DNA from: Lentisphaeria bacterium
GTDB taxonomy: Bacteria; Verrucomicrobiota; Lentisphaeria; Oligosphaerales; Oligosphaeraceae
NCBI GenBank assembly: GCA_016303095.1
Contig: JAEDMH010000001.1
Location: forward strand, 1-57,584
Length of the DNA stretch: 57,584 nucleotides
Reading direction: 5' to 3'
Below are positions 49,601 through 56,105 of the stretch, piece after piece; the stretch's first letter is position 1, and each line of letters starts with the position of its first letter. The notes beneath the pieces are model-generated. The model was not told the DNA's origin and ran no database searches. It saw only the letters and a program-made list of their open reading frames with translations. The position numbers and the translations under genes were made by a program.

Positions 49601-51328
49601 ACCCTCCGTACCTTCCACTCCGGCGGCACCGCCTCCACCAATGCCGCTGACAAGGAAATCGTCGTGAAGTGGGAGCAGAGCTCCGCGGAACTGCGCAGCA
49701 AGCTGGACGAACTGGAGAACCGCGCCAAGTCCTCCAAGTGGAGCGAAAAGAAGCGGAGCGAGGAGCGCCGCAAGCTGGAAAAACAGGAAAATGTGGCCTT
49801 CCTTGTCTTCGAAGGGCTGGACTCCATCCTGGAAGGCCCCGGGGAAGACGGGGACAAGACCCGGTATGTGGCCTCCCGTGACGGACGCATCCACGCCAAG
49901 GTGGCCCTCTTCCCCCGGAATAGCAAGGAACCCATGATGGGCGACGTGGATCTGGCGGTCTTCGACATCCCCTATGGCGCCATCCTGAAGGTGAAGGATC
50001 AGCAGTTGGTGAAGCCTGGAGACCTCCTGGCCATCATCGACCCCTACACCAATCCCACCCTCGCCCGCACCAAGGGCTTCATCAAGTATCAGGACCTCAT
50101 TGACGGACAGACCATCCGGAAGACCTTCAACCGGCAGTCCGGCAAGGAGGAGGTCACGGTCATCCAGCATCCGGAGGACACCCATCCCACCTTGCTCATC
50201 GAGGACAAGGACGGAAATGTCCTTCAGAACGAACCCCTCTCCGAAGGCGCCCAGATTCTCTTCGCCGACGGAGAGGAGATTCTGGGACCCCAGTACATCG
50301 CCAAGACTCCCAAGAGCCAGGCCAAAACCTCGGATATCACCACGGGGCTCCCCCGGGTGGCCGAACTCTTCGAGGCGCGGCGCCCCAAGGACGCCGCCGT
50401 GCTGGCCCAAATCAGCGGCGTCGTGAAGACTGGCGGAACGGTGAAGAACAAGACCAAGGTCTTCGTGGTGGACATGGAAACCGCGGTCCGGGACGAAAAG
50501 GGAGAAATCGACATCCAGAAGTCTCCCATCAAGGCGGAACACCAGATCCCCCCAGGGAAGCACATGGTGGTGGTCAACGACGACCTGGTGAATGCCGGCG
50601 ACTGCCTGACGGATGGCGCCCCCGTTCTCCAGGAGTTCCTGGATATCTGCGGTCCCCAGCGCCTGCAGGCTCTCCTGGTGGAGTCGGTTCAGCGGGTGTA
50701 CCTCTCCCAGGGCGTGGGCATCAACGACAAGCACATTGAGGTCATCGTGCGCCAGATGATGCGGAAGATCCGCATCAACGATCCCAAGGACACTACTTTC
50801 CTCTTCGGAGAGACGGTGGACATGCGGGCCTTCAACGCGGTGAATGACAAGGTGGTGGCCGAAGGAAAGATGCCGGCGGAAGGCCAGCAGATTCTCCAGG
50901 GAATCACCAAGGCCTCCCTGGCCACGGATTCCTTCATCAGCGCGGCTTCCTTCCAGGATACGCCTCGTATCCTCACCGAGGCGGCTACTCTGGGACGGGT
51001 GGATTATCTCCACGGCTTCAAGGAAAACGTGATCATGGGTCACTTGATCCCCGCCGGCACCGGATACTACAAGGTCCAGAATCCCGTCCTGAAGACCCTG
51101 GATGCCGAGGGCAACGAGTGCGAGATCAGCGATGATGGCAAGCACATGGTTGACCCCGGGGATCCCTACGAGGATCAGAACATGGATCTGAACGTGGAAA
51201 GCCTGACCAACGAAAAGGATCTGATGGATCAGGATCTGAACATCAGCACAGGAAAGGATATGGGCTTCTTTGATTTCGGCCCCGACGGCTCCGCGGACGA
51301 CGCGAAGCTGCTGGACGATTTGGAATAG
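46697..51328 (+). CDS. rpoC: DNA-directed RNA polymerase subunit beta'
   Basis: The beta' subunit of RNA polymerase, 1543 residues, longer than E. coli (1407). It starts with GTG 46697 (GAGGA at seven bases) or ATG 46709. Zinc-ribbon cysteines at 73, 75, 88 and 91 (CSCGKYK and CESCGVE) and the catalytic NADFDGDQMA (Asp464, 466, 468) are present. Trigger-loop region LTLRTFHSGG is followed by an insertion of about 235 residues before TSDITTGLPRVAELFEARRP. It includes a charged coiled coil (SKLDELENRAKSSKW). The C-terminus keeps GITKASLATDSFISAASFQ. A terminator lies 42 bp downstream. Confidence 0.97.
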   Translation: MDTLMNKTDSAADVDVLKDSNSVSISVASPDIIRKWSHGEVKSPETINYRTFKPERNGLFCERIFGPQKDFECSCGKYKRVKYKGVICESCGVEVTQARVRRERMGHIELAVGVSHVWFYKCAPSRLGLLLGMGQNALEEVLYYEKFVVTDPGDTPLEKQILFTEEELKEQQTIYGDAFKAAIGAEAIEALMPTPEELPALRDKLAEDLSSTKSKQSRTQIVKRIRLIEGFIKNKMDPRWMILHVLPVIPPDLRPLVPLEGGRFATSDLNDLYRRVINRNNRLRSLKQIPTPPVIIRNEQRMLQEAVDALLDNGRHGRAVTGTGNRPLKSLTDMLKGKQGRFRQNLLGKRVDYSGRSVIVVGPELNINQCGLPKEMALRLFEPFIIHLLKEQGKVKTMRNAKHWIEERRKEVWDVLDEVVTGHPILLNRAPTLHRISIQAFDPILIDGQAIRLHPLVCAAFNADFDGDQMAVHVPLSNEAQLEAKLIMLSPNNIFSPADGRPLALPSQDMVLGIYYLCYEDEVRKAAFLAKPAHEQPHYDTYEEVLQAMEAHRMANENNHNAREPIAVGLDIHDFFYFKNPYYRDPGEQARLDALEGAEKLRQEAEDRKMVWGNRKERWVVTTPGRMIYHEIWPSVLGFWNKPAKKKDIQGMIKQCHEICGHDELLPLLDRLKNLGYAWATRSGFSIAIADMLIPANKEMRIKAADQDVEHARQEKLQGSIDENVRRQRCIDTWDNVRKLLGEDLEVTLKTNGGRPGINSVWAMMDSGARGSKDQVTQLGGMRGLMSNTSGDIVETPILHNFREGLTGLEYFNSTHGSRKGMADTALKTADAGYMTRRLVDVAHDVICTEEDCGTTNGIWLSALKDGNKETKSLADRIVGRFSADNIYDSMNNLIVGAGEEITPFIANRLKEAGYEKVHIRSVLTCESHRGVCAKCYGRNLATGEMPMEGDALGIIAAQSIGEPGTQLTLRTFHSGGTASTNAADKEIVVKWEQSSAELRSKLDELENRAKSSKWSEKKRSEERRKLEKQENVAFLVFEGLDSILEGPGEDGDKTRYVASRDGRIHAKVALFPRNSKEPMMGDVDLAVFDIPYGAILKVKDQQLVKPGDLLAIIDPYTNPTLARTKGFIKYQDLIDGQTIRKTFNRQSGKEEVTVIQHPEDTHPTLLIEDKDGNVLQNEPLSEGAQILFADGEEILGPQYIAKTPKSQAKTSDITTGLPRVAELFEARRPKDAAVLAQISGVVKTGGTVKNKTKVFVVDMETAVRDEKGEIDIQKSPIKAEHQIPPGKHMVVVNDDLVNAGDCLTDGAPVLQEFLDICGPQRLQALLVESVQRVYLSQGVGINDKHIEVIVRQMMRKIRINDPKDTTFLFGETVDMRAFNAVNDKVVAEGKMPAEGQQILQGITKASLATDSFISAASFQDTPRILTEAATLGRVDYLHGFKENVIMGHLIPAGTGYYKVQNPVLKTLDAEGNECEISDDGKHMVDPGDPYEDQNMDLNVESLTNEKDLMDQDLNISTGKDMGFFDFGPDGSADDAKLLDDLE

Positions 51329-51369
51329 GCCCTTTGTCCCCAGGGGATGGTTCCCATCCCTGACATCCC

Positions 51370-51412
51370 CTCCGCCTCGCCCTGTTCTCCTTGGGAGAGG
51401 TGGAGTTTTTTT
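51370..51412 (+). terminator. rho-independent terminator of rpoBC
   Basis: CTCCGCCTC (51370-51378) pairs with GAGGTGGAG (51397-51405), with one G-U pair, followed by seven T. Confidence 0.85.
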
Positions 51413-51440
51413 GTAATTCCCATTCCTTCTCTCGCCCCCC

Positions 51441-53030
51441 ATGTCTATGCATATTGACTCCCTGGCACCCTCCTCCCTGAACCGCTTTACGCTCCCCCAG
51501 GAGGAAGGGAGGCATGGGGCGACCTTCTCCCTGCCTCTGGCGGATCTGCAGGGACATTGGACGCCCCGGTACGCCTGGCCCCAGTTCTTTCTTCCCTGGA
51601 ATCTGACGGTGGAGGCCTCCGCCCAGTCGGATTATCCGGTGCTGGTCTTTGTGAACACCCAGGGGATCTGCCGAGGGCTGGTGGGCCTTTCCCAGCTGAA
51701 GCGGGAAAGTCGCCTCGTGGCCAAAATGAACCAGGAGAAGGGCACCTACGACATCACTGTGGAGACTCTTCCTTCCGCGGAACCAGTGGAACTGGTGGTG
51801 GACTGTCGCCCCATTCCCTGGATGGAGGCCCTGAACCAATGGCGGAATGGGCTGACGGGCTCCCGCCCCATGGTCCCCCAGGAGGCCTGGCATCCTGTCT
51901 TCTGCACCTGGTATGCCGTCCATGGGGCAGTGGAGGAGCAATGGGTGGAGGAGAATGCCCGCCTGGGAGCGGATCTAGGCATGGGAACCTTGATTGTGGA
52001 TGACGGATGGTGCTACGATGAGGCCAAGCGCGTTTCCCCGGACACCATCGGAGATTGGTATGAACATGTGGGAGACTGGGAACTCTCCTCCCGAAAATTC
52101 CCGGACTTCTCTCGCCATGTGGAGCGCATTCACCACATGGGAATGAAGTATCTCCTTTGGGTGGCTCCCTTCCTGGTGGGCAGAAAGAGCCGGCATTTCC
52201 GGGAAATGCCCCAATCCCTCCTTCCCGGGGAATTCCACGAGGGATACCGCCTCCTGAATCCCGCCTCCCCCCAGGCCGACGTCATGCTCCAGCGCATGGG
52301 ACGGCTGCTGCGCCAAACGCCGATCGATGGATTGAAGGTGGATTTCCTGGATCAGATCGAGCCCAGCTGGGAAAATCCCACCAGCGACCATGTCCTCTCC
52401 TTTGTGGAACGCCTCCACCAGACCATCCTCCAGGAACGCCCCCAGGCGCTGGTGGAATTCCGTCAGTCCTACGCCACGCCGGGAATGCTCCCCTATGCCA
52501 CCCAGTTCCGCGCAGGAGACGTGCCCTTTGACTTCCTGGCCAATTTCCGGAATATGTCCCTGATCCGGCTGGCCATCGGAGAGGGCACTCCCGTGCATGC
52601 CGATCCTGTCTATTGGGCGCCAGGGGAAAGCCTGACCAACATTTCCCGTCACCTGGTAGCCTCCCTGCTGGGCGTCCCCATGCTCTCCATGGATCTCACA
52701 AAACTCTCTTCCCAGGAACGGGAGATCATGGCTTTCTGGCTGGAATTCTACCGCCAGAATCTCACCACCTACCAAAGGGGGCGGTGGAGCCTGCGTCCCT
52801 TGGGGAGCCAGGCCGGATATGCCCTGCTGACCGCCCAGGACGCTCCCTCCCTCGCCATCCTCCAGGAACCTGCTCTCCTCCCCGAACTCCTGGATCAGAT
52901 GCAAAAGGGAGACTTCCTCCTGAATCTTTCGGGAAGCCCCCTGCCGATTTCCGGCGGAGAGATTCTCTTCCGCCCCGAGCCGGGCATGGGGCAGGGCGGC
53001 GTGCCTGCCGGCGGGGCGGCCAGACTCTAG
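51441..53030 (+). CDS. GH36-like alpha-galactosidase
   Basis: A 529-residue predicted glycosidase of clan GH-D, probably removing alpha-galactosyl residues from oligosaccharides. The N-terminal third is a beta-sandwich. The (beta/alpha)8 barrel has FCTWYAVHG, TLIVDDGWCYDE, KYLLWVAPFLVG, and DGLKVDFLDQ with predicted nucleophile Asp301. The acid/base could be Asp360 in FRAGDVPFD. The C-terminus is a short beta domain. No signal peptide is evident, so action on imported sugars is likely. The protein is shorter than typical GH36 enzymes (about 700 residues). The family is firm, the precise specificity uncertain. Confidence 0.82.
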   Translation: MSMHIDSLAPSSLNRFTLPQEEGRHGATFSLPLADLQGHWTPRYAWPQFFLPWNLTVEASAQSDYPVLVFVNTQGICRGLVGLSQLKRESRLVAKMNQEKGTYDITVETLPSAEPVELVVDCRPIPWMEALNQWRNGLTGSRPMVPQEAWHPVFCTWYAVHGAVEEQWVEENARLGADLGMGTLIVDDGWCYDEAKRVSPDTIGDWYEHVGDWELSSRKFPDFSRHVERIHHMGMKYLLWVAPFLVGRKSRHFREMPQSLLPGEFHEGYRLLNPASPQADVMLQRMGRLLRQTPIDGLKVDFLDQIEPSWENPTSDHVLSFVERLHQTILQERPQALVEFRQSYATPGMLPYATQFRAGDVPFDFLANFRNMSLIRLAIGEGTPVHADPVYWAPGESLTNISRHLVASLLGVPMLSMDLTKLSSQEREIMAFWLEFYRQNLTTYQRGRWSLRPLGSQAGYALLTAQDAPSLAILQEPALLPELLDQMQKGDFLLNLSGSPLPISGGEILFRPEPGMGQGGVPAGGAARL

Positions 53031-53115
53031 TCTCCCCCCCCAGACGCCACCCCGGGGAGGAGAAGAAACCCCTCCTCCCCGGCAAAAGAGCTTGGCAAAA
53101 AAATTGGCGGGTGGT

Positions 53116-53143
53116 TTGCAAACTGGGAGAAAGGTTTTATCTT
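53116..53143 (+). promoter_or_regulatory. candidate promoter of the tRNA-Gly pair
   Basis: TTGCAA, 16 nt, TATCTT, about 45 bp before the first tRNA. It has the same -35 box and spacing as the rplK promoter. Confidence 0.6.
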
Positions 53144-53188
53144 AACCCCGCTTTCCGACGAGAGTGGGAAAGCCGAGGTTCATCAGAT

Positions 53189-53264
53189 GCGGGCATAGCT
53201 CAGTTGGTAGAGCGCTACCTTGCCAAGGTAGCTGTCGACGGTTCGAGTCCGTTTGCCCGCTCCA
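53189..53264 (+). tRNA. tRNA-Gly (GCC), copy 1
   Basis: A 76 nt cloverleaf with acceptor stem GCGGGCA/TGCCCGC, D-arm AGCTCAGTTGGTAGAGC, anticodon stem CTACC/GGTAG around TTGCCAA (anticodon GCC) and T-arm GGTTCGAGTCC. CCA is encoded. Copy 2 follows 27 bp later. Confidence 0.97.
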
Positions 53265-53291
53265 TCTCTTCTCTGTGAACTTCCATCTTCT

Positions 53292-53367
53292 GCGGGCATA
53301 GCTCAGTTGGTAGAGCGCTACCTTGCCAAGGTAGCTGTCGACGGTTCGAGTCCGTTTGCCCGCTCCA
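53292..53367 (+). tRNA. tRNA-Gly (GCC), copy 2
   Basis: Identical in all 76 bases to copy 1, with CCA encoded. The 27 bp spacer and single promoter suggest a dicistronic transcript, ending at the hairpin at 53384. Confidence 0.97.
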
Positions 53368-53383
53368 TCTTCCCCCCCCCAGG

Positions 53384-53421
53384 AAAAGCCGCCTGAAGCC
53401 CTATGCTTCGGCGGCTTTTTC
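53384..53421 (+). terminator. rho-independent terminator after the tRNA-Gly pair
   Basis: GCCGCCTGAAGC pairs with GCTTCGGCGGC (one bulge), followed by TTTTT. Confidence 0.8.
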
Positions 53422-53464
53422 GTTCCTCTCCCCTGTTTCTGACGCGCCTTCCTTCGTCCTGCCT

Positions 53465-54373
53465 ATGCGTGTTCCTCCGGAAATCCTCAAGCGCCTGGGG
53501 GAATGCCGCATCTTGGCGCCTCGCCTCATGGAGGGACTCCCCCGAGCGGGCATTCAGCGCAGCCGACGGCCGGGAGAGGGACTGGAGTTTCATCATTATC
53601 GCCCCTACATGGCCGGGGATAATCTGCGTCACTTGGATTGGCGTCTCTATGGAAGAGGGGGCGGACTGGCCGTGCGGGTGCAGACCCCTGACGCTCCCGG
53701 ACGCTTCGCCCTTCTTCTGGACGCCTCCGCCTCCATGGGATACCAGGGGGAGCATTCTCCCTGCAGCAAATGGTCCTATGCCCTCCTCCTGGCCGCCTGT
53801 CTGGGATGGGTGGCCGCCCGCCAAGGGGAACAACTGGGACTGTTCCCCTACCAGCAGGGGTTGCGGGAGGAAGCCGGGAATCATCTCTCCTTCGAAATGC
53901 TCTGCGCACGCCTGGATGTCTTGGAGGGCAGGGCGGCGAATCGGGGAAACCCAGACGCGGCTCTCCCCGCCTGCGGAGATTTCCTGGCGGGACGGGGCAT
54001 CGCCTTTTGGATCTCGGATTTCCTGGAGGGGGAGGAGCAATTGGCCTTCCGCCTCCGTACGCTGCGCGCCTCCTGCAGCGGCGTGTATGCCATCCAGGTG
54101 CTGGATGAGGATGAAATCCAGCTCCCCTTCCCGGAGGCGCGTCTTTTTCAGGATCCGGAACAGGAGGGAAGAGAAGTGGCCGCCCTCGCTCCCCTGGCCC
54201 GCAAGGACTATCAACATCGTCTGCAAGAACACCAGGCCCGCATCCACTCCATCTTTCAAGAGGAGGAAATCCCGCTGGCAACTCTGATCACCCGGGAGGA
54301 CCCAGGAACCGCCTTGGGAAATTTTCTGGCCTCCTCGGGAGAATGCCCTCCGTCCGCCCTGCACGCAAGGTGA
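53465..54373 (+). CDS. DUF58 (VWA-like) protein
   Basis: A 302-residue cytoplasmic protein of the DUF58 family. The diagnostic segment is FHHYRPYMAGDNLRHLDWRL (family consensus R.Y..GDD.R.IdW). The MIDAS motif is LLLDASASMGY (DxSxS). In other bacteria DUF58 proteins work with MoxR-type AAA ATPases and BatA-type membrane proteins, assumed to assemble or protect envelope complexes. Here no MoxR gene lies nearby, and the BatA-type gene is at 8645-10591. It follows the tRNA-Gly terminator and precedes the aspartate kinase gene by 164 bp. Whether it is functionally paired with the distant BatA-like protein is inference. Confidence 0.88.
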   Translation: MRVPPEILKRLGECRILAPRLMEGLPRAGIQRSRRPGEGLEFHHYRPYMAGDNLRHLDWRLYGRGGGLAVRVQTPDAPGRFALLLDASASMGYQGEHSPCSKWSYALLLAACLGWVAARQGEQLGLFPYQQGLREEAGNHLSFEMLCARLDVLEGRAANRGNPDAALPACGDFLAGRGIAFWISDFLEGEEQLAFRLRTLRASCSGVYAIQVLDEDEIQLPFPEARLFQDPEQEGREVAALAPLARKDYQHRLQEHQARIHSIFQEEEIPLATLITREDPGTALGNFLASSGECPPSALHAR

Positions 54374-54537
54374 GGAAAACATGTTTTGTGCAATACATTA
54401 AGCCCCGTTTCTTTTGCTCTCCCCGCCTTCCTCCTCCCCCCGGGAGGCCATGAGGCCATGGCGGTGCCCCTCTCCCCATTCATCCCCCCCTTTGTCTGAC
54501 GCTACCCTTGGCACGCCAAGGAAAAGGCACAGTTTCT

Positions 54538-55947
54538 ATGCTGAATAAACATACCGTGGAGAAAATCGGCGGGACTTCCATGTCCCGCTTCGGCGAAGTC
54601 ATGCGGAATGTCATCATTGGACACCGCAGGCCGGAGGAGTACTACAACCGGATCTTCATCGTCTCCGCCTACGGGGGAATCACCAATCTCCTCCTGGAGG
54701 ACAAGAAGACGGGGGCGCCCGGGGTCTACGGACGCTTTGCCATGGACGATTCCGCCTGGGAGCAGGCTCTGGAGAATGTGCGCCAAAGCATGCTGGAGTA
54801 TAATCGCTCCTTCGTGAGCATCGGACTGGATCAGACCGCCGCCGACGAATTCGTAAACCGGCGCATCGATGGGGTCTGCGAATGCCTCCATGACCTGACC
54901 AATCTCCGCTCCTTCGGACACTTCGACCATAAGAGCTTCCTCCCCCAGACCCGGGAACTCCTCAGCGCCGTGGGCGAGGCGCAAAGCGCATTCAATTCTG
55001 CCAATATCCTCCAACGCAACGGCGTCAATGCCCGCTTCGTGGATCTCACGGGCTGGAAGGTGGATTCCCTGCCCACCTTCGACAATGCCATTCTCGAGGC
55101 CTTCAAGGATATCGATTTGAGCCAGGAACTCCCCATCGTCACCGGATATGTGAAATACGACGAGGGAATCATGACTCATTTCGACCGGGGCTACAGCGAG
55201 ATTACCTTCAGCAAAATCGCGGTCCTGACCAAGGCCAGGGAGGGCATCATCCACAAGGAGTACCATCTTTGCACCGGAGATCCCAAGGTCATCGGCATGG
55301 ACAAGGTGAAGATCATCGGCCATACGAATTTCGACATCGCCGACCAGCTCTCCGACCTGGATATGGAGGCCATTCACTCCAAAGCCTCCAAGGACATGGA
55401 GCAGTGCGGCATCCCCATTCGGGTCAAGAATGCCTTCGACCCCGAAAATCCCGGCACCCTCATCAGCTGCGATTACATCTCCCCCACGCCTCGGGTGGAG
55501 ATGATCTGCGGACGCAGCGATGTGGTGGGCATCGAGGTGGTGGATCCGGAAATGGTCTCCAAACCCGGCTATGACTACACTCTCCTGCAGAGTTTCGTGG
55601 ACTACCGCATCAGCTACGTGACGAAGACCACCAATGCCAATACCATCACCCACTTCGTTCCCAGCAAGAAGATGCCCATCGAGGGATGCATGGAGGATAT
55701 TCGACGCCGTCTGCCCCAGGCCTCCATCTACTCCTTCCCTGCGGCCATCGTCTCCATCATCGGCACCAACATGAAGATCCCTGGCTTCCTCTCCAAGGCG
55801 GCCAAGGCTCTCTCCGATGTCGGGATCAACACCCTGGCCATGGTCCAGTCTCCCCGCCAGATCAATATGCAGTTCATTGTGCGCCGGGAGGATTTCCACA
55901 AGGCGCAAATCTCTCTCCATCGGGCCCTGGTGGAAGAAGTGGAGTAG
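54538..55947 (+). CDS. lysC: aspartate kinase (ectoine-type subgroup)
   Basis: Phosphorylates aspartate, the first step to lysine, threonine, methionine and diaminopimelate. The 469-residue protein begins MLNKHTVEKIGGTSMSRF, with the kinase motif KIGGTS at residues 9-14. The start at 54538 is preferred over an upstream TTG at 54508 because of this conservation. FDRGYSEITFSKIAVLTKA and ADQLSDLDMEAIHSKASKDM mark the kinase core. The C-terminus has two ACT-like domains (about 340-469, with VSIIGTNMKIPGFLSKAAKA), suggesting allosteric control. The VEKIGGTSMS start is typical of the kinases found with ectoine genes, though no ectoine genes are here. Confidence 0.93.
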   Translation: MLNKHTVEKIGGTSMSRFGEVMRNVIIGHRRPEEYYNRIFIVSAYGGITNLLLEDKKTGAPGVYGRFAMDDSAWEQALENVRQSMLEYNRSFVSIGLDQTAADEFVNRRIDGVCECLHDLTNLRSFGHFDHKSFLPQTRELLSAVGEAQSAFNSANILQRNGVNARFVDLTGWKVDSLPTFDNAILEAFKDIDLSQELPIVTGYVKYDEGIMTHFDRGYSEITFSKIAVLTKAREGIIHKEYHLCTGDPKVIGMDKVKIIGHTNFDIADQLSDLDMEAIHSKASKDMEQCGIPIRVKNAFDPENPGTLISCDYISPTPRVEMICGRSDVVGIEVVDPEMVSKPGYDYTLLQSFVDYRISYVTKTTNANTITHFVPSKKMPIEGCMEDIRRRLPQASIYSFPAAIVSIIGTNMKIPGFLSKAAKALSDVGINTLAMVQSPRQINMQFIVRREDFHKAQISLHRALVEEVE

Positions 55948-56029
55948 GAGACGCCTCTCCTTCCTAGGCGAGGAACTCCTCGGGGGGGGGGGGCAAAGCG
56001 GCCCCCGCCTCCCCCGGCACAGGAATTGG

Positions 56030-56067
56030 GCGGCTTCCCCGGAAGAACGGGAGGCCGCTCTTCTTTT
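56030..56067 (+). terminator. rho-independent terminator after lysC
   Basis: GCGGCTTCCC (56030-56039) pairs with GGGAGGCCGC (56049-56058), with one G-U pair, and a T-rich tail follows. Confidence 0.75.
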
Positions 56068-56105
56068 GTTACCAGAGACCCAGGGAATCTTCCCCTTCTC
56101 CCGTC

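Noticed and set aside
46481..51442. Two long minus-strand frames opposite rpoC
   Set aside because: Same antisense effect as at rpoB; no recognisable protein.
53189..53367. tRNA-Gly pair as an attachment site with a target duplication
   Set aside because: Both copies are complete, 76 nt each, and only 27 bp apart with a shared promoter and terminator, so tandem duplication is the simpler explanation.
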